Origin: Gemmatimonadaceae bacterium
GTDB taxonomy: Bacteria > Latescibacterota > UBA2968 > UBA8231
Direction of reading: 5' to 3'
Length of the DNA: 64,000 bases
NCBI GenBank assembly: GCA_026706075.1
Contig: JAPOZM010000114.1
Coordinates: forward strand, 17,051-81,050
The notes under the pieces are model-generated. The model was not told where the DNA came from. It was given only the letters and a program-made list of their open reading frames with translations, and made no database searches. The stretch's first letter is position 1. Every line of letters starts with the position of its first letter. Shown here in pieces: positions 16,454 through 25,048 of this stretch. The translations under genes were made by a program, and so were the position numbers.

Positions 16454-18439
16454 TCACCTGACCAGGACCATCTTCCTCGACTGGGAGAGCTGTCCCTCCG
16501 CCTGCAGTCGGCACAGGTAGACCCCCGAGGCCCGCCCGGAGGCGTCCCACCTGACGGAGTGCCTGCCGGCGCTCCTCGGTCCGCTGAACAGAGTCTCCAC
16601 AAGCTGGCCGTTGAGGGCGTGGACCGACAGGGTGACCTGTTGCGGCTCGGCGAGGGTGAAGCGGATGGTGACCGCCGGGTTGAAGGGATTGGGATAGATC
16701 CCGTCCAGGCTCGCCCGCGCGGGTGCCGCCCCGTGGCCGGCCGCCGGCCCGGCGACCGACGTCGCGGGCCCTTCCTCCACCACGCCCTCCACCTCGATGG
16801 GCCAGCCCTCCAGCTGCTCGTGCCAGGCCGGGATCGGCAGGTTGCCGTCCTGGTCGCGGGCATGGCCGAAGATCCGCCAGCTCCCGCCGACGGCCTGCTC
16901 CGAGAGCCGGAACCGGGCTCGGAGGCGGACCCGGTGGAGGCCTCGACCCGAGAACCTGCTCGAGGCGCCGTCGACGTAGGATCCCTCGACTCCGGTGACG
17001 TCGCTCCAGTCGGGGGAGCCCTCGGTCTCCCGCGAGTGGAGCGAGTCCCTGGTGCCGCGGATGAAGTAGCTCTCGGCGGCGGAGAAGTCCTGGCGCTGGA
17101 GTCGGTCCTCCCGAATCGGGGGCAGGCTCCGGGTGTGGGCGATCTGGACGCCGATCTCGGCGATGTCCCTCCAGCCCTGGGGGTCCACGGCCAGGGCGTG
17201 CAGGTCGTACCAGTGGCCGGCCTCGATGCGGCGGACCCGCTCGTCCGAGTCGGCCGGGGTGAGATAGATCTGCCCGACGAAGGGCCTGGGACTCTCGCCG
17301 GGGTAGGGGTGCCAGGGCGCGTTGTTCATGGCGCTGTTGTGCTTGAAGAGCCGGCCGTCGACGAAGACGTTGTAGGCCACGAACCTCGTCTCGCCCTCGT
17401 ACTCCCAGTCGTAGACCCACAGCAGCCGGCGCCAGGGATCGGTGTCGTTCACGTTGTCGGCGATGTAGATGTCGTGGAGGATCGCCTCGGGGATGAAGTT
17501 GCCGTTGTGCGTGGGCGGGCCGAAGTCGAGCATGCGCGAGTACCCGCCCACCTCGTAGTCGCCGCAGCCGGGGTCGATGTAGTTGCCCGTGATCTCGATG
17601 CTGCCGCTCTTGAAGCCCATCGGCGTGGTTCGCTCGAAGATGTTGTCGCGGACCACGGCGCGGATCGTGTAGCCGCCCTGGGGGTGGATGTCGACACACG
17701 CCTGCCCCTGCACCAGGTCGTTGTCGTGGAAGTAGTTGTCCTCCACCGCAAAGCGCGTCTGCGGGCTGTTGGAGGCGATGCCGTGGCGGTTGAGGGTGAA
17801 CTCGTTGCGGTAGATGGAGACCTCGGAACCCCCGGACTCCATGGTCGGCCCCGAGATGGCGACCCCGTAGCCGTAGCCGTTGCGGTAGTTCCGGTGGAGG
17901 TAGCTCCCGGTGACGACGCTCCGGAGCGAGTTCCTGAGGTCGACCCCCCTGAGGAAGCGGGTGATCTCGCAGTTGCGCACCACGAGCCGGTCGTGCCCAT
18001 GGACCGAGATCCCCTCGCAGGTCCCCGTCTCGTGGGTGACCACTCCCACCAGCTTCAGGCGCTCGAAGGTCACGCCGTCGCTCTCGATCCGGAAGAGGCG
18101 CAGGTCCGGGTCTTCCGTCAGGCACACGGAGGGGGGGCCGCTCCAGTACGGCGGGTCGTTCGGCTCGCCCGGCTCGACCACGCCCACGTCCAGGAGCTCG
18201 GCGGCGCCGAGGAGGGTCAGGCTCCGATCGATGACGACCGTCCTGGTGAAGGCGTACTCCCCCGCCGGAAAGAGCAGGGTGTCCCCGGCGGAGGCGGCGT
18301 ACACGGCCTCCTGAACCGCTTCGCTGGTGAAACCGTCGACCTGCAGGCCCGCGGCCGGTACCGCGAGCAGAAGCAGGAGGGGCAGCACGCGCATCGCCGG
18401 GGCCCCGGCCTTCGATTCGGTCCTCTCCGTCGGCGTCAT
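16454..18439 (-). CDS. Secreted right-handed beta-helix protein with FlgD-like C-terminal domain (copy 1)
   Basis: The 661-residue product starts after a strong GAGGAGAGAG site. A signal peptide follows an N-terminal extension; its core is MRVLPLLLLLAVPAAG. Residues about 35-330 are a parallel beta-helix of the NosD/pectate-lyase kind, with repeated short strands around VVRNCEITRF, VTGSYLHRN and EITGNYIDPG. After a linker, the last 80 residues are an FlgD-like or sorting domain: GIYPNPFNPAVTIRFTL, GVYLCRL and a terminal KMVLVR. This tail directs secretion or surface attachment in FCB-group bacteria. The protein is a close paralogue of the upstream gene, about four of five residues alike by eye. 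Target (polysaccharide binding or lysis) unknown. Confidence 0.8.
   Translation of the reverse strand: MTPTERTESKAGAPAMRVLPLLLLLAVPAAGLQVDGFTSEAVQEAVYAASAGDTLLFPAGEYAFTRTVVIDRSLTLLGAAELLDVGVVEPGEPNDPPYWSGPPSVCLTEDPDLRLFRIESDGVTFERLKLVGVVTHETGTCEGISVHGHDRLVVRNCEITRFLRGVDLRNSLRSVVTGSYLHRNYRNGYGYGVAISGPTMESGGSEVSIYRNEFTLNRHGIASNSPQTRFAVEDNYFHDNDLVQGQACVDIHPQGGYTIRAVVRDNIFERTTPMGFKSGSIEITGNYIDPGCGDYEVGGYSRMLDFGPPTHNGNFIPEAILHDIYIADNVNDTDPWRRLLWVYDWEYEGETRFVAYNVFVDGRLFKHNSAMNNAPWHPYPGESPRPFVGQIYLTPADSDERVRRIEAGHWYDLHALAVDPQGWRDIAEIGVQIAHTRSLPPIREDRLQRQDFSAAESYFIRGTRDSLHSRETEGSPDWSDVTGVEGSYVDGASSRFSGRGLHRVRLRARFRLSEQAVGGSWRIFGHARDQDGNLPIPAWHEQLEGWPIEVEGVVEEGPATSVAGPAAGHGAAPARASLDGIYPNPFNPAVTIRFTLAEPQQVTLSVHALNGQLVETLFSGPRSAGRHSVRWDASGRASGVYLCRLQAEGQLSQSRKMVLVR
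16958..17038. repeat. 81-base direct repeat, copy A
   Basis: This stretch inside beta-helix copy 1 matches 19000-19080 inside copy 2 with a single mismatch in 81 bases (counted by eye). It encodes the SGDVTGVEGSYVDG region, and the surrounding coding sequence is clearly more divergent. The pattern suggests recent duplication plus local gene conversion between the tandem genes. Confidence 0.7.
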
Positions 18440-18498
18440 GGCTCTCTCCTCGCTGCGGGGCCGACAGCCGTCAACGGCGGGCCGACCCCTGAACGGGC

Positions 18499-20478
18499 TC
18501 ACCTGACCAGGACCATCTTTCTCACCCGGGAGACCCCTACCTCCGCCTCCAGCCGGCAAAGGTAGACCCCCGAGGCCCGCCCTGCCGCGTCCCAGGTGAC
18601 GGAGTGAGTGCCAGCGCCCCGGGGGCCGCTGAACAAGGTCTCGGCGAGCTGACCGTTGAGGGCGTGGATCGACAGGGTGACCTGCTGCGGCGCGGAGAGG
18701 GTGAAGCGGATGGTGGCCGACGGGTTGAAGGGGTTGGGGTAGATCCCGTCCAGCTTCGCCCGCCCGGGCGCCGCCCCGTGACCGGCCGCGGGGCCGGCGA
18801 CCGACGTCGCGGGCCCTTCCTCCACGCCCTCCACCTCGATGGGCCAGCCCTCCAGCTGCTCGTGCCAGGGCGGGACCGGCAGGTTGCCGTCCTGGTCTCG
18901 GGCGTACCCGAAGATCCGCCAGCTGCCGCCGACGGCCTGGTCCGACAGCCGGAACCGCGCCCTCAGACGCACGCGGTGGCGGCCGCGGCCCGACCACTTG
19001 CTCGAGGCGCCGTCGACGTAGGACCCCTCGACTCCGGTGACGTCGCTCCAGTCGGGGGAGCCCTCGGTCTCCCGCGAGTGCAGGGAACTCCCGGTGCCGC
19101 GGATGAAGTAGCTTTGCACGGCCGAAAAGTCCTGCTGCAGGAGGCGATCCGCCGCCTCGGTAGGGAGGCTCCGGACGCTGGCGATCTGAACCCCGATCTC
19201 CGCGATGTCCTCGTATCCCTGGGCATCGACGGCAAAGGCGTGCAGGTCGTACCAGGAACCGGCCTCGATGCGGCGGACGCGCTCTTCCGAGTCGGGCAGG
19301 GTGAGGTACACATGGCCCACGAAGGGACTGGCGCTCGAATCGGGGAAGGGGTGCCAGGGGGCGTTGCTCAGGGCGCTGTTGTGCCTGAAGAGCCGGCCGT
19401 CGACGAAGACGTTGTAGGCGACGAACCTCGTCTCGCCCTCGTAGTCCCAGTCGTCGACCCAGAGCAGCCGGCGCCAGGGGTCGGTGTCGTTCACGTTGTC
19501 GGCGATGTAGATGTCGTGGAGGATCGCCTGGGGGATGAACTCCCCGTTGTGGGTGGGGATGCTGAAGTCCAGCATGCGGGAGTAACCGCCCACGGAGTAG
19601 TCCCCGCAGCCGGGGTCGAAGTAGTTGCCGGTGATCTCCAGGCTGCCGCTCTTGAAGCCCATGGGCCGGGTGCGCTCGAAGATGTTGTCCCGGACGACCG
19701 CGCGAATGCTGTAGCCGCCTTGGGCGTGGGTGTCGACGCACGCCTGCCACTCCACCAGGTCGTTGTCGTGGAAGTAGTTGCTCTCCACGGTGAAGCGGGT
19801 CTCGGGGCTGTTGGAGGCGATCGAGTGGCGGTTGAAGGTGAACTCGTTGCCGTGGATCGACACCTCGGAACCGCCGGTGGCCATCACCGGCCCCGTGATA
19901 CTGACGCCGTAGCCGAAGCCGTTGCGGTAGTTCTCGTGCAGGTAGCTCTCGGTGACCACGCATCGGCGGGAGTTCCTGAGGTCGACGCCCTTGCGGAAGC
20001 GGGTGATCTCGCAGTTGCGGACCTCGAGCCGGTCGTGGTCCAGGACGACGATCCCGTCTCCCGCGCCCGCCTCGTGGGTGACCGCTCCCACCAGCTTGAG
20101 GCGCTCGAAGGTCACGCCGCCGCTCTCGACCCGGAACATGAGGAGGTCGGGATCTTCGGTGAGACAGACGGAGGGAGGGCCGTCCCAGAACGGCGGCTCG
20201 TTCGGCTCTCCCGGCTCGACCACGCCCACGTCCACCAGATCCGCCGCTCCGCGAAGGGTCAGGCTCCGGTCGATCACGACTGTCCCGGTGAAGACGTACT
20301 CGCCCGCAGGGAAGAGCAGGGTGTCCCCATCCGACGCTGAGAGCACGGCTTCCTTCACCGCCTCGCTGGTGAATCCGTCGACCTGCAGGCCCGAAACGGG
20401 CACCGCCAGCAGAAGCACGAGAGGCATTGACCGTACCGCGCCGGCCCGCTGCCCGATCTTCTCGTTCACCGTCGTCAT
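18499..20478 (-). CDS. Secreted right-handed beta-helix protein with FlgD-like C-terminal domain (copy 2)
   Basis: The 659-residue paralogue of the downstream gene has the same layout: a short charged lead, a signal segment (MPLVLLLAVPVSG), a beta-helix at about residues 35-330, a spacer of about 200 residues and an FlgD-like tail ending KMVLVR. ATG 20478 overlaps the stop of the spermidine-synthase-like gene by 4 bases (ATGA) and has a GGGGGAGAG site. The spacer contains repeated glycine-rich and tryptophan-rich blocks shared with copy 1. Differences cluster in the helix face, which might give the two proteins different ligands. A 59-base gap separates the copies. The role is not known; a carbohydrate-binding or surface protein is likely. 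Confidence 0.8.
   Translation of the reverse strand: MTTVNEKIGQRAGAVRSMPLVLLLAVPVSGLQVDGFTSEAVKEAVLSASDGDTLLFPAGEYVFTGTVVIDRSLTLRGAADLVDVGVVEPGEPNEPPFWDGPPSVCLTEDPDLLMFRVESGGVTFERLKLVGAVTHEAGAGDGIVVLDHDRLEVRNCEITRFRKGVDLRNSRRCVVTESYLHENYRNGFGYGVSITGPVMATGGSEVSIHGNEFTFNRHSIASNSPETRFTVESNYFHDNDLVEWQACVDTHAQGGYSIRAVVRDNIFERTRPMGFKSGSLEITGNYFDPGCGDYSVGGYSRMLDFSIPTHNGEFIPQAILHDIYIADNVNDTDPWRRLLWVDDWDYEGETRFVAYNVFVDGRLFRHNSALSNAPWHPFPDSSASPFVGHVYLTLPDSEERVRRIEAGSWYDLHAFAVDAQGYEDIAEIGVQIASVRSLPTEAADRLLQQDFSAVQSYFIRGTGSSLHSRETEGSPDWSDVTGVEGSYVDGASSKWSGRGRHRVRLRARFRLSDQAVGGSWRIFGYARDQDGNLPVPPWHEQLEGWPIEVEGVEEGPATSVAGPAAGHGAAPGRAKLDGIYPNPFNPSATIRFTLSAPQQVTLSIHALNGQLAETLFSGPRGAGTHSVTWDAAGRASGVYLCRLEAEVGVSRVRKMVLVR
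19000..19080. repeat. 81-base direct repeat, copy B
   Basis: This is the partner of 16958-17038, with one mismatch. It lies in the same place in the paralogous reading frame about 2 kb away. Recombination between the two would delete one gene and fuse the rest. Confidence 0.7.
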
Positions 20479-21305
20479 TTCTCTCCCCCTTCCCGGCTCG
20501 ACTCGATTCGATTGTGCCGGATCAGCAGCCGGGTCAGTTCGGGCAGGGCCAGCCCCGCCTGCTGCTGCCAGACCCGGGCCAGATGCTCCATCCTCCCGGC
20601 CGGGGGCAACTGTCCGTCGGGCAGTCCATGGGCTACGTGGTTGCTGCGGCCGGGCACGGGCAGAGCGAGGACCCGCTCGAAGGATGCCTCCAACAACCCC
20701 TGAACGCGGTCCTTCAGGGCCCGGTCGAAGCCGTACCACAGGTTCGCCGAGAACACGCCGCCGTCGGCCGTGGCCCGGCGGCAGGCGGGAAGGAAGTCCT
20801 CCTCCCGTACGACCGGCGCCATGCCTTGGCCTGTGTGCAGATCCAGAAGGACGAGGTCGTAAGGCTCCCCGGTGTGCTCGAGGAGGAAGCGGCGGCCGTC
20901 GGTGACGTGGACCTGCAGCCGGTCGTGGGCCCGGGGAAGGGCGAAGAAGCGCTGCGCCACCTCCACGATCCGGCGGCGCAGCTCCACAACCTCGACCCGG
21001 CAGCCGGGCAGGTGGCGCAGCAGGAACTTCACCAGCGAGCCGCCTCCCAGACCCAGCATCAGGGCCCGCGCAGGCGGGGCTTCGCGCAGGACCAGGGCCG
21101 ACATGAGGCAGCGCGTGTACTCCAGCGTCAGCTCATCGGGGCGGTCCGCGAACATCGTGCTCTGACGCGCCGTGCTCCCGAACTGCAGGGACCGCAGCGA
21201 GCCGCCTTCCTCCTCCACCACGTCGATGGGACCGTGATCATCCTCGTCGTGGAACAGGACCCGTCCCAGGTAGGGGAACCGGCTCGAGGGCCGCCAGAAG
21301 CGCAT
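20475..21305 (-). CDS. Spermidine-synthase-like (PABS-fold) methyltransferase family protein
   Basis: The 276-residue product has a Rossmann methyltransferase-like fold of the polyamine synthase family. LMLGLGGGSLVKFLL is the glycine-rich nucleotide loop (about residue 95-110), VEVVELRRRIVEVA holds the acidic residue that binds the ribose, and VTDGRRFL and YDLVLLDLHTG follow in order. True spermidine synthases have a catalytic Asp in a D-[AS]-[YF] motif; here the segment reads LLDLHTG, so polyamine synthesis is uncertain. Orphan PABS proteins with other roles are common. The start is 10 bases after the transporter stop, and the stop overlaps the beta-helix start. Operon membership links it to the secreted proteins, for reasons unknown. 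Confidence 0.7.
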   Translation of the reverse strand: MRFWRPSSRFPYLGRVLFHDEDDHGPIDVVEEEGGSLRSLQFGSTARQSTMFADRPDELTLEYTRCLMSALVLREAPPARALMLGLGGGSLVKFLLRHLPGCRVEVVELRRRIVEVAQRFFALPRAHDRLQVHVTDGRRFLLEHTGEPYDLVLLDLHTGQGMAPVVREEDFLPACRRATADGGVFSANLWYGFDRALKDRVQGLLEASFERVLALPVPGRSNHVAHGLPDGQLPPAGRMEHLARVWQQQAGLALPELTRLLIRHNRIESSREGGEK

Positions 21306-21315
21306 GGTGTCCCCG

Positions 21316-22293
21316 TCACTCCCGCAGGCGGCCCCACCGGGTGGCGATGAAGGCATCGACGAAGATCTGGCCGAGGTGGGAGGTGATGCAGGGGATGGCC
21401 AGCAGGCCCTTGACCCCCGGGCCGACGGCCTCGTCCGGGATCAGGGCGAGGACGGTGAGGGCTACGGGCAGGGTCTTCTGACTGGCCATCAGCACCACCG
21501 CCTTGCGGGCCGGTCCGTCGAGCCCCAGCAGGCGCGTGGAGGCATCGTTGATAGCCAGGTAGACGCCGTGGATTACCAGCCCCGCGAGGATCAGCATCAG
21601 GAGGCCCCCCATGGCCACCGCCGCCAGGCTCTCGGATGACTCGGAGAACTTCATCCACGGGATGCTGATCAGGGCGAGATTGCTCAGAGCGGTGATACGC
21701 GCCCGGTTGGCGTCGGCCCACGACCCCAGGGGCCGGCGCAGCCATCGGCCGGCCGCCAGGGGCACCAGGATCGACAGGCACAGCTTGCCGAGCAGGTCCG
21801 TCGCCGACAGTTCCACCTGGCCCATGGCCCCGAGGACGGCGACGAGCACAAAGGGGATGGTGAAGACGCCGGCCAGATTCGTGGTCACCGTCAGCAGCAG
21901 GGCCAAGGCCACGTTGCCGCGCGCCTGGCTTGTCAGGGCGATTCCCGACGACAGGGTGGTCGGCATGCAACAAAAGAGGGCCAGGCCGATCTGGTAGGCC
22001 GGCTCCAGCGGCGTGCGGAAGGCGATCAGGGCGCCCGCGGCGGGGGTGACGAAGAGGATGGAGAGTGAGCCCCAGGCGGTAGCCCTCCAGGCGCTCAGGG
22101 CGGCGCGAATCTCGTCGGTGCGCAGCAGCAGGCCGGCACAGACGAAGATGATGCTGACCGCCACGTACTGGGTAGGCAGCCGGCCCATCGCCCGCCCCGG
22201 CTCGGGCCAGACGAGGCCGACGACGGCGGCCAGGACCAGGCCGACAGGTAGCATCTGGCGCTGCAGAAACCCCGTGACGCGGGTCAAGACCAC
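21316..22293 (-). CDS. Bile acid:sodium symporter (BASS) family transporter
   Basis: This 325-residue membrane protein shows about nine to ten hydrophobic segments and matches the BASS/SBF fold. CCMPTTLSSGIALTSQARGN (about residues 108-127) is the conserved crossover with a PTTLSS motif, and a second crossover lies in ASQKTLPVALTV. The family moves bile acids, pantoate, pyruvate and other organic anions with sodium. The GTG start at 22293 is uncertain because no ribosome site is visible; an internal ATG at residue 14 is possible. The gene leads a tightly spaced group with the PABS-like and beta-helix genes and sits 52 bases after the DtxR-like regulator. Confidence 0.85.
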   Translation of the reverse strand: MVLTRVTGFLQRQMLPVGLVLAAVVGLVWPEPGRAMGRLPTQYVAVSIIFVCAGLLLRTDEIRAALSAWRATAWGSLSILFVTPAAGALIAFRTPLEPAYQIGLALFCCMPTTLSSGIALTSQARGNVALALLLTVTTNLAGVFTIPFVLVAVLGAMGQVELSATDLLGKLCLSILVPLAAGRWLRRPLGSWADANRARITALSNLALISIPWMKFSESSESLAAVAMGGLLMLILAGLVIHGVYLAINDASTRLLGLDGPARKAVVLMASQKTLPVALTVLALIPDEAVGPGVKGLLAIPCITSHLGQIFVDAFIATRWGRLRE

Positions 22294-22345
22294 GCTTTGG
22301 CGGAAACGCGAGGTGGGACCGCCCGCCGGGGGTGGGCGGAGGACA

Positions 22346-22900
22346 TCAGTTTCCCCGGAGGACGGACAACTCCGGCTGCAACAGGCAGACCTCGTCGCAC
22401 AACTGGCAGCTGGCGACGTCCTTCCTGCACTCCAGGTGATTGGCGGAGGGGGCGCCGCGGAAGACGGTCAGGAACTCCGAGGCGATGGGATCCTCGGAGA
22501 ACAGGAACTGCAGGAACCCGACGAGCCGTCCGCGGGCCTCGGAGCTGAGCAGGTGCTCCACCTTGCAGGCGTCGATCTCGGCGTCGTCCTCGTCCATGCC
22601 CAAAGCATCGGAGAGGAACTTCTTGACCACCATGCGCGTGGCTTCCGTCTGCCAGACGACGCGCAGCCCCTTCTCGGTCAGCTCGAGGAAACGGTTGTGG
22701 TCTTCCTGGATGTAGCCGCGCTCCTTAAGGTGCTTCATCGCCGAGGAGACGCTGCCCTTGGTGATCTTCAGGTGCTTGGCGATGTCGGAGACGCGGGCGT
22801 ATCCGTGCATCTGGCGCAGCTCGTGCACCGACATCAGGTGATGAGCGGCCGAGTGGGTGAGCTCGTTCTCGTCGAAGTGCTTCCACACGTCCTCGAACAT
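22346..22900 (-). CDS. DtxR/MntR-family metal-dependent transcriptional regulator
   Basis: The 184-residue protein starts after an AGGAG site. Residues about 10-70 form a winged helix (VSDIAKHLKITKGSVSSAMKHL with a recognition helix, then RGYIQED and LTEKG). Residues 75-140 are the metal-binding and dimerisation domain, with conserved histidine and glutamates in CKVEHLLS. The last 35 residues contain a cysteine-rich tail (CRKDVASCQLCDEVC) that is not typical and may bind an extra metal. Such regulators repress iron or manganese uptake genes. No transporter typical of that regulon is next to it: gapA is upstream and the BASS transporter downstream. Confidence 0.8.
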   Translation of the reverse strand: MFEDVWKHFDENELTHSAAHHLMSVHELRQMHGYARVSDIAKHLKITKGSVSSAMKHLKERGYIQEDHNRFLELTEKGLRVVWQTEATRMVVKKFLSDALGMDEDDAEIDACKVEHLLSSEARGRLVGFLQFLFSEDPIASEFLTVFRGAPSANHLECRKDVASCQLCDEVCLLQPELSVLRGN

Positions 22901-22945
22901 TGGCCTACTCCTCGCTGGCTGGCTGCGCCGGTGACCGGGCCAGGT

Positions 22946-23941
22946 TCACGCCGTCATCCTGGGGATGAGGTCGACGCAGCGGTTGGCGTAGCCCCACTCG
23001 TTGTCGTACCACCCAAGCACCTTCACCAAGGTACCACCCACGACGTTCGTCGACTCGGCGTCGAACACGCAGGAGGACGGATTCCCGATGATGTCGGACA
23101 GCACCAGCGGTTCCTCCGAGTACTCCAGAATGCCCTTCAGGTCGGTGTCCGCGGCCTTGGCGAAGGCCTGATTGACCTGCTCGCGCGTCACCTCCGCTGA
23201 CACGTGGGCGGTGAAGTCCACCAGCGACCCGTCCGGCGTGGGCACGCGGATCGACAGCCCGTCGAGCTTGCCCTGCAACTCGGGCAGGACCTTGCCGACG
23301 GCCGCCGCCGCTCCCGTGGTCGTCGGTATCATGTTGACGGCCGCCGAGCGCGCCCGCCTCAAATCCTCGTGCGGCAGGTCGAGGATGCGCTGGTCGTTGG
23401 TGTAGGAGTGGATGGTGTTCATCATCCCGTGCACGACGCCGAAGCTCTCGTGAAGCACCTTGGCCATGGGCGCCAGGCAGTTGGTCGTGCAGGACGCGTT
23501 GGAGACGATGGCGTGTCCGGGCTGAAGTGCGTCCTCGTTGACGCCGATCACCACGGTCAGGTCCTCTTCCTTGGCCGGGGCCGAGATCAGCACCTTCCGC
23601 GCACCGGCGGAAAGGTGGGCGGCGGCGGACGAGCGCCGGGTGAACAGGCCCGTCGACTCGACGACGATCTCCACCCCCAACTTCTCCCAGGGAAGGCTGC
23701 CCGGATCGCGCTCGGCGTAGACCGGGATTCGCTTGCCGCCGACCACCAGGTCCTGCCCATCGGCCCCCACCTCGCCGCGGAAGCGGCCGTGGGTCGAATC
23801 GTACTTGAGCAGGTGGGCCAGCGTAGCGGCGTCGGTCAGATCGTTAATGCCGCGCACGTCGAGGCCTGCCTTGCAGGCGGCGCGAAACACGAGTCTGCCG
23901 ATCCGGCCAAAACCATTGATGCCGACCCGAATCTCTGCCAT
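22946..23941 (-). CDS. gapA: Glyceraldehyde-3-phosphate dehydrogenase, type I
   Basis: The 331-residue protein is full-length GAPDH. The NAD fold begins VGINGFGRIGRLVFRA, the catalytic cysteine lies in SNASCTTNCLAP, and the C-terminus holds NEWGYANRCVDLI. ATG 23941 follows an AAGGAA site; an in-frame extension upstream to 24151 is rejected because it precedes the universal N-terminus. It converts glyceraldehyde 3-phosphate to 1,3-bisphosphoglycerate in glycolysis or gluconeogenesis. Phosphoglycerate kinase, its common partner, is not in view. It heads a leftward run that continues 45 bases later with the DtxR-like gene. Confidence 0.95.
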   Translation of the reverse strand: MAEIRVGINGFGRIGRLVFRAACKAGLDVRGINDLTDAATLAHLLKYDSTHGRFRGEVGADGQDLVVGGKRIPVYAERDPGSLPWEKLGVEIVVESTGLFTRRSSAAAHLSAGARKVLISAPAKEEDLTVVIGVNEDALQPGHAIVSNASCTTNCLAPMAKVLHESFGVVHGMMNTIHSYTNDQRILDLPHEDLRRARSAAVNMIPTTTGAAAAVGKVLPELQGKLDGLSIRVPTPDGSLVDFTAHVSAEVTREQVNQAFAKAADTDLKGILEYSEEPLVLSDIIGNPSSCVFDAESTNVVGGTLVKVLGWYDNEWGYANRCVDLIPRMTA

Positions 23942-24121
23942 GGATTCCTTCTCGTCCCGGGAACGGTGCGCCGGTAGCCGCCGACCGCTCCGGCCTCGAC
24001 CCTCGGGGCGTCTTGTCCAGGTCGAGAGAGGATTGGCGCTGGCGAGTCGGAAGACCATCCGGGGAGAAGCGTCGTGGGCGGACGCCGGTGAATGGAGTGC
24101 GGCGGGAGCCGCGAGTCTTCC

Positions 24122-24149
24122 GGTTGCCTTTTTTTTAGGGTAAGCAACC
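24122..24149. promoter_or_regulatory. GGTTGC-N16-GCAACC dyad flanking a T8 tract, possible operator
   Basis: Six-base arms at 24122-24127 and 24144-24149 flank a sequence with eight T residues and TTAGGG. The block is strikingly AT-rich against the GC-rich surroundings and lies in the divergent region between gapA and the dioxygenase. It could be an operator, and the nearby DtxR-like regulator makes a metal-responsive site thinkable, but the half-sites do not match a known box well. Confidence 0.3.
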
Positions 24150-24183
24150 ATCCACGCGCCGGCAAGGCCGCCCGAGGGTCAAC

Positions 24184-24212
24184 TTGCCGTCCAGCCCCCG
24201 GCCCGCTATCCT
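24184..24212 (+). promoter_or_regulatory. Candidate sigma-70 promoter for the PhyH dioxygenase
   Basis: TTGCCG (24184-24189) and TATCCT (24207-24212) are 17 bases apart. A start near 24219 would leave a transcript almost without a leader, which agrees with the lack of a ribosome site before the GTG at 24227. Matches to consensus are moderate. Confidence 0.4.
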
Positions 24213-24226
24213 ATGCCGTTTCCCTC

Positions 24227-25045
24227 GTGACCGACCTTCTCACGCAAGATCACGTCGCCCGATTCCGCCGCGACGGCTGGTGCCTGGTGAGCCCCTTCTT
24301 CGACGCTCGCGAGGTTCGGGCCCTGGCGGCGGAGGTGGCGCGTTTCCGCCGCCAGGGGCTGCTGCGCAACGTTCGCACCGACGGCGACGGCCAGACCCAT
24401 TCCGAGTCGCGCGCCAACCTTCAGCTGATCCCCCTCCACGACAAGAGCAACCTGATCCGTGCGCTGCCCTTCTCGCCCAAGGTCTCCGGCGCCGTGAGCT
24501 GTCTGATCGGCGATCCCTTCCTCCTCCACCTGGACCAGTTGTTCCTCAAGCCGGGCCGCACCGGCACCGGAACCCACTGGCACCAGGACAACGCCTACTT
24601 CAAGATCGACGATCCGCTCAAGGGGACGGCCATGTGGGTCGCCGTGCACGACGCAACCTTGGCCAACGGGACCCTGCGTCTGATTCCGGGTAGCCACCGG
24701 CACAGCTATGCCCACGAACGCGACCCGTACTCCGACCACCACATCCACTGCTCCCCTCCAGAGGCCGAGGCCGTGGCCGTGGAGGTCCCCGCGGGGGGCG
24801 TCGTGTTCTTCTGTTACGGCGTCGCCCACAGCACCGGCGACAACGCCACCGACGAGGAGCGCGCCGGCATGGCCTTCCACTTCCTCCACGGCGACCACGC
24901 CAGCGCCGACCTGGTCGAGGCCGGGCGCCGCCACCGCCCGTGGATCACCGGCCCCGAGGCTACCGGCGGGCTCCGGGAGTACGGTGTCGATCTCGGCATC
25001 CGCGCCTTCGAGGACGAGGTCGGCCAGCTGGAAACCGCCGCCTGA
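24227..25045 (+). CDS. Phytanoyl-CoA dioxygenase (PhyH) family protein
   Basis: The 272-residue product is a 2-oxoglutarate/Fe(II) dioxygenase with the double-stranded beta-helix core. The metal triad is visible as HWHQDNAYF (H-x-D) and VAHSTGDN (distal histidine). The 2-oxoglutarate-binding arginine is in EERAGMAFH. It has no signal peptide and starts at GTG 24227. Family members hydroxylate varied small molecules, and substrate cannot be predicted from these residues. An Ldh-type dehydrogenase begins 3 bases after the stop, so the two probably act on one pathway, for example hydroxylation followed by oxidation of an alcohol. Confidence 0.85.
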   Translation: MTDLLTQDHVARFRRDGWCLVSPFFDAREVRALAAEVARFRRQGLLRNVRTDGDGQTHSESRANLQLIPLHDKSNLIRALPFSPKVSGAVSCLIGDPFLLHLDQLFLKPGRTGTGTHWHQDNAYFKIDDPLKGTAMWVAVHDATLANGTLRLIPGSHRHSYAHERDPYSDHHIHCSPPEAEAVAVEVPAGGVVFFCYGVAHSTGDNATDEERAGMAFHFLHGDHASADLVEAGRRHRPWITGPEATGGLREYGVDLGIRAFEDEVGQLETAA

Positions 25046-25048
25046 GCC

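Larger units (their letters stand above)
23942..24226. other. 285-base intergenic region between divergent gapA and PhyH genes
   Basis: This is the longest gene-free stretch in the window. It holds the start regions of gapA (leftward) and the PhyH dioxygenase (rightward), an unusual T-rich block with an inverted repeat at 24122-24149, and a candidate promoter at 24184-24212. I see no small gene in it. Confidence 0.6.

Noticed and set aside
22946..24151. gapA starting at ATG 24151
   Set aside because: The extra 70 residues precede the universal GAPDH N-terminus and cross the divergent promoter region.
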